A stretch of DNA of 64,000 nt. It comes from Paenibacillus auburnensis. GTDB taxonomy: Bacteria > Bacillota > Bacilli > Paenibacillales > Paenibacillaceae. A program made the translations under genes and the position numbers. Position 1 is the stretch's first letter; each line of letters starts with the position of its first letter. Below, in pieces: positions 41,255-49,330 of the stretch. The notes below the pieces were generated by a model that was not told the DNA's origin, did not search any database, and saw only the letters and a list, made by a program, of their open reading frames with translations. The stretch spans positions 1 to 64,000 of the forward strand of contig NZ_CAKMMG010000010.1 of NCBI RefSeq assembly GCF_927798115.1, written 5' to 3'.

Positions 41255-42883
41255 ATGAATTTGAAAAAACTGCAAAGTAAGCTGGCCATCCTGATGCTGT
41301 GTCTGAGTTTATTTATACCTGTGCTTGCCAGTGCCCATGAAGTGGATACGAACGGGGCCGCACCAAGTTTACAGGCAACACTGGGTGAGCTGCTCGGGGA
41401 GCATGCCCTGCTGGCTGTAATTGCGATGCAAAAAGGCTATGACGGTGCCGCAGACTTCGGGAATGCCGCCGCCGCTCTGGGTAAGAATACAGATGACCTC
41501 AGTGCAGCGATCGCTTCCGTCTACGGGCAGGCCGCAGGCGATGCCTTCAAACCGGTCTGGTCCTCCCATATCGGCTACTTCGTAGACTATGTGAAAGCCA
41601 CAGCCGCTAAAGACGAAGCCGGCCGTCAAAAAGCCGTTGCTGAACTGGAAGGATACCGGATGAAGCAGGCGGAGTTCTTCCACAATGCCAACCCGGAGTA
41701 TTTCCAGACGGCTGCCATTGCAGACGGTCTGAAAATGCATATTGGCCACCTGCTGGATGCCTTCAACAGCTACGTAAATAAAGATTATGCCGGTGCTTAT
41801 GCGGACACCCGGACAGCTTATGCACATATGTTCATGACCGCCGCTGCACTGTCCGCCGGAATTGAGGCCCAGTTCCCTGCTAAATTCCCTGCGGAGTCTG
41901 TAGCCTCACCGGGAATCGACCTGCGTGCCGGGCTTGGACAATTGCTTGGTGAGCATGCCACCCTGGCTGCACTTGCTATGCAAAAAGGCATCGACGGCGC
42001 ACCTGACTTTACCGCTGCGGCAGGTGCCCTGAACAGCAACACTGAGGACCTGTCTGCAGCAATTGCCTCCGTATACGGCAAGGCTGCAGGCGATGCCTTT
42101 AAGACGGTCTGGACATCCCATATCGGATATTTTGTGGATTATGTAAAGGCTACTGCGGCGGGTGATGAAGCCGGACGGCAGAAGGCGGTTGCTGAGCTGG
42201 AAGACTACCGGATGAAGCAGGCCGCGTTCTTCCATAGCGCAAATCCCGCTTACTTTGAAACAGCAGCCATCGCCGAAGGCCTGAAAATGCACATCGGCCA
42301 CCTGCTGGACACGTTCAACAGCTATGTAAATAAAGACTTCGCTAACGCGTATACCTTCGAACGCACCGCCTATGCCCATATGTTCATGACGGCAAGTGAA
42401 CTGACCGGCGGCATCGTCGCCCAGTTCCCGGACAAGTTCCACGGGAAAACTGCAGCACCGGCGGCAAGCATGACAACCATCTCGATGATGACAGGCAGCA
42501 CAGCTGTAACCGTTAACGGTAAAACCAGCAAGATGGATGTCACACCGGTCATGAAAAAAGGCAGCATCTTCATCCCGCTCCGTTACCTCGGCGAAGCCAT
42601 TGGCGTCGACGTTACCTGGGACAACACTAAGAAAACGCTCTGGATTAAAGACGGCAACAATACCGCAGTGTTCTGGGCCGGACAGTCCTACATGGAGCTG
42701 AACGGGCAGCGCAAGAACATCGGGGCTCCTGTCTTCCTGGATAAGGGCCGCGTTCAGGTTCCCGTGCGCTTCATTGCCGAGCTGCTCGGCTGGGATGTGA
42801 AGTGGACTCAGAGTAATGGGGCGATTACGCTGACTAAGTCAATGCCGGCAGCAACGGCAACATCAATGGAGCACAGCCACTAA
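41255..42883 (+). CDS. Secreted protein with two His-containing helical repeats and a copper-amine-oxidase-N domain
   Basis: A 542-residue secreted protein. A signal peptide ends near VLASAHE. Two tandem ~165-residue repeats follow (about 38-205 and 223-390), alike at protein and DNA level. Each has the same His pattern: LLGEHA, SHIGYFVDYVKAT, MHIGHLLD and AYAHMFMTA. They look all-helical. The C-terminus (about 425-530) is a copper amine oxidase N-terminal-like domain (IFIPLRYLGEAIGVDVTWD, VQVPVRFIAELLGWDVKW), a wall-associated module in Paenibacillus, not an oxidase. The spaced His and Met residues suggest metal or heme binding. It is divergent from the ECF sigma operon. Confidence 0.78.
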   Translation: MNLKKLQSKLAILMLCLSLFIPVLASAHEVDTNGAAPSLQATLGELLGEHALLAVIAMQKGYDGAADFGNAAAALGKNTDDLSAAIASVYGQAAGDAFKPVWSSHIGYFVDYVKATAAKDEAGRQKAVAELEGYRMKQAEFFHNANPEYFQTAAIADGLKMHIGHLLDAFNSYVNKDYAGAYADTRTAYAHMFMTAAALSAGIEAQFPAKFPAESVASPGIDLRAGLGQLLGEHATLAALAMQKGIDGAPDFTAAAGALNSNTEDLSAAIASVYGKAAGDAFKTVWTSHIGYFVDYVKATAAGDEAGRQKAVAELEDYRMKQAAFFHSANPAYFETAAIAEGLKMHIGHLLDTFNSYVNKDFANAYTFERTAYAHMFMTASELTGGIVAQFPDKFHGKTAAPAASMTTISMMTGSTAVTVNGKTSKMDVTPVMKKGSIFIPLRYLGEAIGVDVTWDNTKKTLWIKDGNNTAVFWAGQSYMELNGQRKNIGAPVFLDKGRVQVPVRFIAELLGWDVKWTQSNGAITLTKSMPAATATSMEHSH

Positions 42884-42905
42884 TTGCTTGAAGCTTGTAA
42901 AAGAG

Positions 42906-42932
42906 GAGGCCATCCCGCCAAGGGATGGCCTC
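42906..42932. terminator. Terminator between the CAO-N protein and merR
   Basis: GAGGCCATCCC, GCCAA, GGGATGGCCTC is a perfect 11-base stem just past both convergent stop codons. Confidence 0.75.
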
Positions 42933-42938
42933 TATTGT

Positions 42939-43298
42939 CTAATAATTCTCCCCGCGGTAATACCGCTCCAGCTTATGCTCCAAGTGAACAAGCTGCGCTT
43001 TCTTCTTCTCGATATCGTCCAGCAGTGCCTGCTTCTGGTCCTCAATAAGCTTCGTCCGCTCCGGCAGGGTAGATGTTCCCGTCTTGACCATGTCGTAGTA
43101 CCTCTTAACCTCTTCCACACTCATTCCCGTCTCACGCAGGCATTTCAGAAATTCCAGCCAGCCGATCACATCCTCACTGTACAGCCGGTTGTTCTGTTCA
43201 TTGCGGACCGCTGGCTCCAGTAAGCCTTTGCGTTCATAGAACCGGATCGCTCCTATGTTCAGCCCTACCTGCTTAGCAACCTGTCCAATCGTAAACAT
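42939..43298 (-). CDS. MerR-family transcriptional regulator
   Basis: The start is put at ATG 43298 (MFTIGQVAKQVGL), ten bases after AGGA, giving 119 residues; the frame opens three codons earlier. The winged helix is FTIGQVAKQVGLNIGAIRFY with ERKGLLEPAVRNEQNNRLYS. A long dimer coiled coil ends the protein (RTKLIEDQKQALLDDIEKKK). There is no C-terminal Cys metal site, so it belongs with the AdhR-like group that senses electrophiles. It is divergent from an SDR gene, with a perfect 15-base palindrome in the shared promoter. Confidence 0.87.
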   Translation of the reverse strand: MFTIGQVAKQVGLNIGAIRFYERKGLLEPAVRNEQNNRLYSEDVIGWLEFLKCLRETGMSVEEVKRYYDMVKTGTSTLPERTKLIEDQKQALLDDIEKKKAQLVHLEHKLERYYRGENY

Positions 43299-43323
43299 CT
43301 TCATCACGTCCTGAACTTTAGTG

Positions 43324-43352
43324 TTGACCTACACTAAGTGTAGCATAGTAAG
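43324..43352 (+). promoter_or_regulatory. MerR-type promoter of the SDR gene
   Basis: TTGACC (43324-43329) and TAGTAA (about 43346-43351) have a spacer near 17 bases that holds CTACACT-A-AGTGTAG (43329-43343), a perfect palindrome. A MerR dimer bound within the spacer would fit the family's DNA-distortion mechanism. -10 assignment is tentative. Confidence 0.65.
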
Positions 43353-43397
43353 CTTCGGATTATTAATAGATTTTACTCTGAGGAAAGAGGGATAAAG

Positions 43398-44108
43398 ATG
43401 ACGAAGACAGCTTTGGTAACAGGTGCAAATAAGGGGATTGGACTGGAGATCGCAAGACAGCTCGGGGCAGCGGGCTGGAAGGTATTGCTCGGCGCACGCA
43501 GCATGGAGCGGGGAGAGGCTGCAGTTGCCGAATTAACCGGCCAGGGCCTGGATGTGGAGTTTCTGCAGCTGGATATGACGAATCTGGACAGTATTGAACA
43601 GGCCGCTGCCGCCATTCAGACACGCTACTCCGATCTGACGCTTTTGATTAACAATGCCGGCATGCCGGGGGCGTTCTCCAGCTCGTTCAGCACGACCCGG
43701 GAAGAGGATTTGCGGAACGCTTTTGAAGTGAATTTCTTCGGAACCTTCCGGTTGAACCAGCGTCTGTTCCCGCTCATGAAGCAGAATGAAGGCACGATTG
43801 TGAATGTTTCGACGGATATGGCGTCACTTCACTTCATGCAGCATGCGGAGTATGCGCTGAATGCATTCGACTACAACGCCTCCAAAACAGCCAACAATGC
43901 CATGACCGTCGCGATGGCCATCGAACTGGGCAACAGCAACGCCCAAGTATTCGCCGTCACCCCCGGGTTCACGAAGACCGATCTGAACGGCAATGCCGAA
44001 GGCGGAAAATCCAAGGAAGACGGGGCAGCGATCATCGTGGGCTACGCCACAGACGGCAAGCGCCATAACGGAGAGTTCCTGGATCTGAATGGCGTTTACG
44101 CCTGGTAA
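43398..44108 (+). CDS. Short-chain dehydrogenase/reductase
   Basis: A 236-residue classical SDR with the full catalytic set: TGANKGIGLEIARQL (residues 7-13 bind NADP), NNAGMPG, Ser in NVSTDMAS, and FDYNASKTANNAM with the Tyr-x-x-x-Lys pair. The VTPGFTKTDLNG segment shapes the substrate pocket. Carbonyl-reductase-like SDRs of this type reduce small ketones or aldehydes. The ATG at 43398 follows GAGGAAAGAGGGATAAAG. It is likely activated by the divergent MerR regulator in response to a carbonyl stressor. A strong terminator follows. Confidence 0.88.
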   Translation: MTKTALVTGANKGIGLEIARQLGAAGWKVLLGARSMERGEAAVAELTGQGLDVEFLQLDMTNLDSIEQAAAAIQTRYSDLTLLINNAGMPGAFSSSFSTTREEDLRNAFEVNFFGTFRLNQRLFPLMKQNEGTIVNVSTDMASLHFMQHAEYALNAFDYNASKTANNAMTVAMAIELGNSNAQVFAVTPGFTKTDLNGNAEGGKSKEDGAAIIVGYATDGKRHNGEFLDLNGVYAW

Positions 44109-44124
44109 AAAGAATACGGTCGCC

Positions 44125-44159
44125 AAAAAACCGGGGAGGCCTCTGCTTTCCCGGTTTTT
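44125..44159. terminator. Terminator after the SDR gene
   Basis: AAAAAACCGGG and CCCGGTTTTT form a strong stem with T-run on the plus strand; the A-run makes it usable in reverse. Confidence 0.85.
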
Positions 44160-44213
44160 GTGCATCAGCAGCAGCCTCATAAGCCGTGACTTGCGGCTGC
44201 CCTGCTGTCCTGC

Positions 44214-44924
44214 TTACTCCTGATCGAGCGGCTGACGGATACCGTCCTCATAGAAATCGAATACCAGCTGCTGCTGTGTGCCTTTTACCGCATAGAACAC
44301 ATCTGCCAGCGTCTTTCCCTTCCGTTTCTTCCCAAGCTCACTCTCCAGCCACTCCCGGGTCAGTCCGTGCAGCTTCAAATTATCCTCCACCAGCATACCA
44401 TCCATAATCAGCTCCACAGGAAAATCCTGCGCATGCTGAGGAATTCCCATATCCTTTTTGGTGACAAATTGGTAGGCTTCCTTCTTCAATACAGAGACCT
44501 CTCCATTGTCTTCAAGCACAGCGTAGTCCACTTCTTCGATGTTGAAGATTCCCTTTTCCCTTAAAGATTGGTCCAGCGAATCCAGGGTATAGCGGATCTT
44601 TTTCATGTTGTTTTCCATGATCTTGCCATCTTCAATGAGTACGGTAGGAGAGCCGGAGATCCAGCTTCTCATCTTGCGGTTTTTTAGAGCCAGGACCGAC
44701 AGCAGAAAAGCGGTAGCCGTAAACACCACAAGAGCCAAAACTAAATATGAGGCTTTCAGGCTGACATTAAACGCAAGGTTGGCCGCAAGAGAGCCCAGCG
44801 TAATACTGGTCACAAAATCATGAAAGGTCATATTGGAAATCGTCTGCTTGCCCAGTATTTTGGGAATGAACAGCAGCAGTACAACCGATAGAATTGCCCG
44901 GATCAAAATTTCAGTATAGGTCAT
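44214..44924 (-). CDS. DUF421 (YetF/YcaP-type) membrane protein
   Basis: A 236-residue protein with three N-terminal membrane helices (residues about 5-80) and two cytoplasmic alpha/beta domains. Family motifs are LGKQTISNMTFHDFVTSITL, then SGSPTVLIEDGKI with the conserved GxPxxLI, and the second DUF421 repeat PVELIMDGMLVEDNLK. B. subtilis relatives such as YetF, YkjA and YrbG are poorly understood; some affect spore germination or tellurite or membrane stress. Monocistronic with a TATA-rich upstream region. Confidence 0.85.
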   Translation of the reverse strand: MTYTEILIRAILSVVLLLFIPKILGKQTISNMTFHDFVTSITLGSLAANLAFNVSLKASYLVLALVVFTATAFLLSVLALKNRKMRSWISGSPTVLIEDGKIMENNMKKIRYTLDSLDQSLREKGIFNIEEVDYAVLEDNGEVSVLKKEAYQFVTKKDMGIPQHAQDFPVELIMDGMLVEDNLKLHGLTREWLESELGKKRKGKTLADVFYAVKGTQQQLVFDFYEDGIRQPLDQE

Positions 44925-45007
44925 CCTTACCTCCTCCTCTCCCCATTATCCCCAAACGCAAACCACAACATATCCTCCAGAATAAATTCTCCGGTACGTA
45001 TCCGGAA

Positions 45008-45814
45008 CTAATTGCCCCGTTGCAATCTTCTAACAAACCAGATGATCATCAACCCGCCGATAACAAGCCCCAGCAGGCCTTCTCCGTTAATCAGAATCAG
45101 CCTGCCCCCGACTATACCTTGCTGATTCGTATAAATATCGCCGAGCACTGCCGTATTTACAACATTCCAGACCGAATGAAAGAACAACACCGGCACCAGG
45201 CTGCCCGATAAATAGTAGCAATAGGAGAATGCAAAATTAACCGTAAACACAACACAAGCCTGAATGGCACACAGCAGCAGCGGATGACTCATTCCGGTTG
45301 CCTGGGCCAGGAGAAAAACGGCTGGAACATGATACAACGCCCATACTGCCCCCACAATAAGCGTCGCCTTTATCTTTCCGTGTTGCACAGTGAGCTTCGG
45401 AAGCAGGTACCCCCGCCAGCCATATTCTTCCCCTAACACCGCGAACAGATTGACGATAATCATGATCACCATTTTTATGATTCCTCCGGTATCGGGGAGT
45501 TCATCAAACTTAAACGTTCCGATCCCGAGCAGCTGCGACACAACCGCACACAGCAGCACTAAGCCTATAGGATAACCAATGCCAAATAACAGAGCTTTGA
45601 GGTTTCCTTTGTTGTTGCCAGTGACCCGTTCTTTCAACAGAAATTTTCTAAAGCCCACAGCGATAAGCGCCGGAATAAACATAATGATTGAAAAATATTT
45701 CACACCTACTGCCGGGTCAATGAATAAAACTGCAGTCACGAGCCAGGCGGTCAATAGTACGGTAATTGAATACAGAGTTTCAGCTTTAAGCCGCGATAGA
45801 CCATTTCTAATCAT
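45008..45814 (-). CDS. CPBP-family intramembrane glutamic endopeptidase
   Basis: A 268-residue protein with about eight membrane helices. The CPBP (Abi) motifs are EEYGWRGYLLPKL (motif 1 with EExxxR), ALYHVPAVFLLA (motif 2, His) and FHSVWNVVN (motif 4). This matches Rce1-like CAAX proteases; in Gram-positives, relatives give bacteriocin immunity or cleave anti-sigma or signalling proteins. It is divergent from a NarL-type kinase gene. Two direct repeats in the gap could put it under that two-component system. Confidence 0.87.
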   Translation of the reverse strand: MIRNGLSRLKAETLYSITVLLTAWLVTAVLFIDPAVGVKYFSIIMFIPALIAVGFRKFLLKERVTGNNKGNLKALLFGIGYPIGLVLLCAVVSQLLGIGTFKFDELPDTGGIIKMVIMIIVNLFAVLGEEYGWRGYLLPKLTVQHGKIKATLIVGAVWALYHVPAVFLLAQATGMSHPLLLCAIQACVVFTVNFAFSYCYYLSGSLVPVLFFHSVWNVVNTAVLGDIYTNQQGIVGGRLILINGEGLLGLVIGGLMIIWFVRRLQRGN

Positions 45815-45891
45815 AAGTGAGCACTCCCATTAATATATATTTCCCTCTCATCACCCTCTCATTGTATTGCCGTAAGCGATTTGCAGAAACA

Positions 45892-45958
45892 GACTTTAGT
45901 AAGCATTGTGATTATGACTTTAGTAATCTATTACTCCTCTTGAAGAAACAGGTATAAT
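45892..45958 (+). promoter_or_regulatory. Probable regulator-dependent promoter of the NarL-type system
   Basis: GACTTTAGTAA occurs twice (45892-45902 and 45916-45926), exactly 24 bases apart. TATAAT lies at 45953-45958 with no good -35 box before it. Repeats about two helical turns apart upstream of a bare -10 suggest activation, perhaps by the encoded regulator itself. Confidence 0.55.
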
Positions 45959-45997
45959 GTAAAAGGATGGAATTCAATAAGGCGGATGTGATCTGTT

Positions 45998-47158
45998 GTG
46001 GATGTATATGAGCCCCTAAAAAACAAACCGGCAATTCTGATGTTGGTCTTCCGGATCGCAATTACTCTACTGGTATTATATGAGATCCTGATGCAGCCCC
46101 ATCTTTCCACAGAAGCGCAGGCTGCTTACACTGCCGGTATTCTGCTTATTCAAGTGAATGATTATTTTCGGATTCGCCTCTATCTTTTCTTTAGAAACAA
46201 CCGGATGCTGTACTTCGGATCTATGGCTGCGAGCATCGCCGGAATCGGCATATACATGGTGCAGTTCGACAGCTTGGCTACAGATGTCTATTTTATCTTC
46301 CCGGTTATCGAAATGTTCCTGTACAACAGCAAGATTCAGCCTGGTTTATTGGTTGTTCATATGGCCGTATTCCTATATACGCTAATACAGCTTAAGGCTG
46401 ATGTTACACATTCCCTCTTCGCCTATCTGGCCATGCTGCTGCTCGCCTATCTGTTCCGCAGCAACAGTCTGCAGAAGAAGAAAGGCGAAGCCTTAAATGT
46501 TGAGCTGTCTGAAGCCAATGCCAAGCTTAAAGAGATTACCATCGCCCAGGAACGAACGCGGATTGCCCAGGAGCTGCATGATTCCATCGGACATGGACTT
46601 GTCTCACTAAAAATGCATCTGGAGTATGCCGGGAATATAGCGGACGCTAACCCGCAAAAAACGAAGGAGGTTATCACCAAAGCTCTCGCCATTTCACAGG
46701 CAAGCATTGATGATCTCCGGAAGGCTGTCGCCGTGCTGAAATCGAGCGCCTTAAATGAACGGATGGAGCTTCAGAAGTCCCTGAACCAGATGATCAACAG
46801 TATACAAGTGAAGGGTCGGCTGGCGTTTACATTTGATTTTGACGAAGCTGTGGAAGTTGCCACCCCGGATATTAAACATGCGATCTACAGTACGGTGCGG
46901 GAAGCGGTAACCAACGGGTTGAAACACGGCAAGGCTCAAACCTTTTATATTGAAATAAAAAAATCCAGGAGCGTTATCCAAGTGGTTGTACAAAATGATG
47001 GCGAGGCCTGTAATCATCTGCGGAAGTCGCACGGCATCCGTGGTATAGAGGAACGGATACACTCCCTGGAGGGAACCGTCCAATTCTCCTCTGCCCATGA
47101 CCGCAGCTTTGCAGTCACCGCCGAAATTCCATATGTCGCAGCCAAGGAGCTGGTATAG
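45998..47158 (+). CDS. NarL-type sensor histidine kinase (HisKA_3)
   Basis: A 386-residue kinase. Residues 1-155 contain five to six membrane helices and almost no extracellular loop, as in DesK- or LiaS-like intramembrane sensors. A coiled linker follows, then HisKA_3 with His194 in RIAQELHDSIGHGLVSLKMH. HATPase has VREAVTNGLKHGKA and HGIRGIEERIHSLEG. Start is GTG 45998 with a fair AAGGCGG upstream. Its stop codon directly precedes the GTG of its regulator. The stimulus is probably membrane or envelope related. Confidence 0.88.
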   Translation: MDVYEPLKNKPAILMLVFRIAITLLVLYEILMQPHLSTEAQAAYTAGILLIQVNDYFRIRLYLFFRNNRMLYFGSMAASIAGIGIYMVQFDSLATDVYFIFPVIEMFLYNSKIQPGLLVVHMAVFLYTLIQLKADVTHSLFAYLAMLLLAYLFRSNSLQKKKGEALNVELSEANAKLKEITIAQERTRIAQELHDSIGHGLVSLKMHLEYAGNIADANPQKTKEVITKALAISQASIDDLRKAVAVLKSSALNERMELQKSLNQMINSIQVKGRLAFTFDFDEAVEVATPDIKHAIYSTVREAVTNGLKHGKAQTFYIEIKKSRSVIQVVVQNDGEACNHLRKSHGIRGIEERIHSLEGTVQFSSAHDRSFAVTAEIPYVAAKELV

Positions 47159-47806
47159 GTGATTGAGATCCTGATTGTAGATGACCAAGGGATCGTAAGA
47201 GACGGATTAAAAATGATTTTGAGCTTATATGAGGAGATTGCCATCGTCGGAGAGGCGGCTAACGGAGAAGAGCTTCTTACCCTTTTGCAGAGCAAGGTTC
47301 CTGACGTTATTCTGATGGACATCCGAATGCCTGTTATGAACGGTATCGAGGCTACGGCAATCGTGAAACAGCTCTATCCTGGGGTGAAGGTTATCATCCT
47401 GACCACCTTTGATGAAGATGAGTATATCTTCGACGGTCTGAGAAGCGGTGCTGACGGCTATATCCTCAAAGACTCTGATTCAAAGGAAATCATCAAATGT
47501 ATCCGGGCCGCGAACGAAGGCAATCTCCTGCTCCATCCGCAGGTAACCACAAGAATTGTGAATGCCCTGCATGCCATACCTCCCAAGCCGGCAGAGCAAG
47601 CCGCAGCAAAACCAGATATACGCCAGCTGCTGACACCGCGGGAAATGGATGTAGCCGAACAAGTCATGCAGGGAAAGAGTAATAAGGCGATCGGGCAGGC
47701 TCTATTCGTAACGGAGGGTACCGTTAAAAATTATGTATCCCATATCCTCGACAAGCTTCAGCTGAGCAGCCGCAGCGAACTGATCCTCTATCTCCAGGGA
47801 AAATAG
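47159..47806 (+). CDS. NarL/FixJ-type response regulator
   Basis: A 215-residue regulator. The receiver has Asp54 in VILMDIRMPVMNG, VIILTTFDED with the Thr switch, and YILKDSD with the Lys. The C-terminal LuxR domain has LLTPREMDVAEQVMQGKSNK, then ALFVTEGTVKNYVSHIL. The GTG start at 47159 touches the kinase stop, so translation is coupled. Two GACTTTAGTAA repeats upstream of the kinase are candidate binding sites; the divergent CPBP protease gene is a candidate target. Confidence 0.9.
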   Translation: MIEILIVDDQGIVRDGLKMILSLYEEIAIVGEAANGEELLTLLQSKVPDVILMDIRMPVMNGIEATAIVKQLYPGVKVIILTTFDEDEYIFDGLRSGADGYILKDSDSKEIIKCIRAANEGNLLLHPQVTTRIVNALHAIPPKPAEQAAAKPDIRQLLTPREMDVAEQVMQGKSNKAIGQALFVTEGTVKNYVSHILDKLQLSSRSELILYLQGK

Positions 47807-47854
47807 ACCTTACCGGCTTATGTATTTCTAATCCAATCAAAGGGTGATCTTGCT

Positions 47855-48508
47855 ATGCCAATTCAAGCGGTATTATTTGATTTCGACGGTACGCTTGCCG
47901 ATACGCTGCCGTTATCATTCACTGCTTTTAAAGCCGTGTTCAGACAATACGAGAATCGGGATGTAACCAATGATGAGCTGGTGGCGATGTTCGGCCCGAC
48001 GGAGGAAGAGATTATTGAAGCTAACTTTAGCAATAAAGCTGCTGTGCCGCAGGCTGTTCAGGATTATTTCTCGATCTATGAAACAGGCCACGCCGGAGAA
48101 TCGGTCCGAAATCAGGAGATTGCCGGTTTGCTGCAATGGCTGAAGGATCAGGGCATCAAGACCGCGGTGATTACCGGCAAAGGAAAACGCGCTTACCGGA
48201 TCTCCTCTGAGGCGCTGAACATGCGGGGAATCTTCCAGCTCGCGATTACAGGTGATGACGTGGAGAAACCCAAGCCTGACCCGGAGGGCATCCACAAAGC
48301 GCTGGACATCCTGGGCATAGACCCGGCAGACGCTGTGTTCATTGGCGACAGCAATGCGGATATCCTCGCCGGCAAAGCCGCCGGGCTGCGTACCTACGGC
48401 GTACGCTGGCTGTCTACTTATCAGAGCCAGACTTATGATGTGGAGCCGGATGGAGTGTTTAGCCACGTCTCTGAATTTCTTGAGGTGCTGGCGGAGGAAC
48501 GCAGGTAG
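47855..48508 (+). CDS. HAD-superfamily phosphatase (Gph/PpaX-like)
   Basis: A 217-residue HAD hydrolase. Motif I is FDFDGTLADTLPLS, motif II is AVITGKGKRAYR (Thr), motif III is EKPKPDPEG (Lys), and motif IV is VFIGDSNADILAGKAAG. The four-helix C1 cap is that of phosphoglycolate phosphatase or PpaX. Substrate not decidable. It starts 48 bases after the response regulator gene; an AAGGGTGATCTTGCT ribosome site precedes the ATG. A terminator follows, so it may be the third gene of the two-component operon. Confidence 0.87.
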   Translation: MPIQAVLFDFDGTLADTLPLSFTAFKAVFRQYENRDVTNDELVAMFGPTEEEIIEANFSNKAAVPQAVQDYFSIYETGHAGESVRNQEIAGLLQWLKDQGIKTAVITGKGKRAYRISSEALNMRGIFQLAITGDDVEKPKPDPEGIHKALDILGIDPADAVFIGDSNADILAGKAAGLRTYGVRWLSTYQSQTYDVEPDGVFSHVSEFLEVLAEERR

Positions 48509-48530
48509 GGCAGACACACAATGTATGGAA

Positions 48531-48563
48531 GAGACCGCAGCCACGCTGGCTGCGGTCTCTTTG
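48531..48563 (+). terminator. Terminator after the HAD gene
   Basis: GAGACCGCAGCC and GGCTGCGGTCTC with a five-base loop, followed by TTTG. Confidence 0.8.
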
Positions 48564-48743
48564 CTGCCCAGAAAAAAGTAAAATCCGGCCTGTTTATGTA
48601 GAACAATAGTTCACTGCTCCACTCACCTTTACTCGCAATAACACTTTGTTTAGCGAATGGGCACCACCTTTGTCACCCGTGCAGGGAGTCGCTTTCGAAG
48701 GGCGAATTGTTAATAGCAAAATACCCCAAGCGGAGGAATCAAA

Positions 48744-49280
48744 ATGGAAATGTACAAGACCAAGGAAGTTGCAGAGCTGCTGTCCGTCAGCCAGACCACG
48801 ATTAAACGTTGGGCCGCCATGTTCCCTAATGTCTTTCCAAAGGACCGGTTTGGGCACTATATCTTCTCTCAGCAGGAAGTCAGTCTGCTAAAGTCTATTA
48901 AAACCCGCATCGATCAGGGGGAAACCCTGGACCGCATTACGCTGACGGGCCACAACCAGCCTGCAGGGCCGCTGCAGAGCATACGGCCCGTGCAGACAGA
49001 GGATAAACCCATGCATGAAATGTGGTCCCGCATCACGCAAATCGAACACTCGCTTGACCAGAAAGCGGACGAGGTGGTCTCCGTACAGCTGCTCCGCCAG
49101 CGCGAGGAGCTTGAAGACCTGCGCCAGATGATTCAGCAGCTGGCATTATCCATAGAAACGATACAACAGCCGGGACTCCAGGCAGCCGCAGCCCATGAAG
49201 AGCTGCACCCCGTTGCCGCCGCCAAGCTGAAGGCCCCGCCTAAGAAACGCAGCCTGCTGCGTACTTTATTCTCTCTGTGA
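48744..49280 (+). CDS. RacA-like MerR-type DNA-binding protein
   Basis: A 178-residue protein. The N-terminal helix-turn-helix (residues 1-62) reads YKTKEVAELLSVSQTTIKRW, FGHYIFSQQEVSLLKSI and IDQGETLDRI, close to the start of B. subtilis RacA. A coiled coil (about 92-142) follows, then a basic tail ending KKRSLLRTLFSL that could be a membrane anchor. RacA ties the chromosome origin to the cell pole through DivIVA during sporulation. The protein is about the size of RacA. ATG 48744 follows AAGCGGAGGAATCAAA. The 180 bases before it contain no other gene. Confidence 0.6.
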   Translation: MEMYKTKEVAELLSVSQTTIKRWAAMFPNVFPKDRFGHYIFSQQEVSLLKSIKTRIDQGETLDRITLTGHNQPAGPLQSIRPVQTEDKPMHEMWSRITQIEHSLDQKADEVVSVQLLRQREELEDLRQMIQQLALSIETIQQPGLQAAAAHEELHPVAAAKLKAPPKKRSLLRTLFSL

Positions 49281-49285
49281 AACGC

Positions 49286-49325
49286 AATCAGCCCAGGCCC
49301 CATGAATACGGGGTCTGGGCTGATT
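49286..49325. terminator. Bidirectional terminator
   Basis: AATCAGCCCAGGCCCC and GGGGTCTGGGCTGATT pair almost completely, between convergent racA-like and anti-sigma-like genes. Confidence 0.85.
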
Positions 49326-49330
49326 CTATG

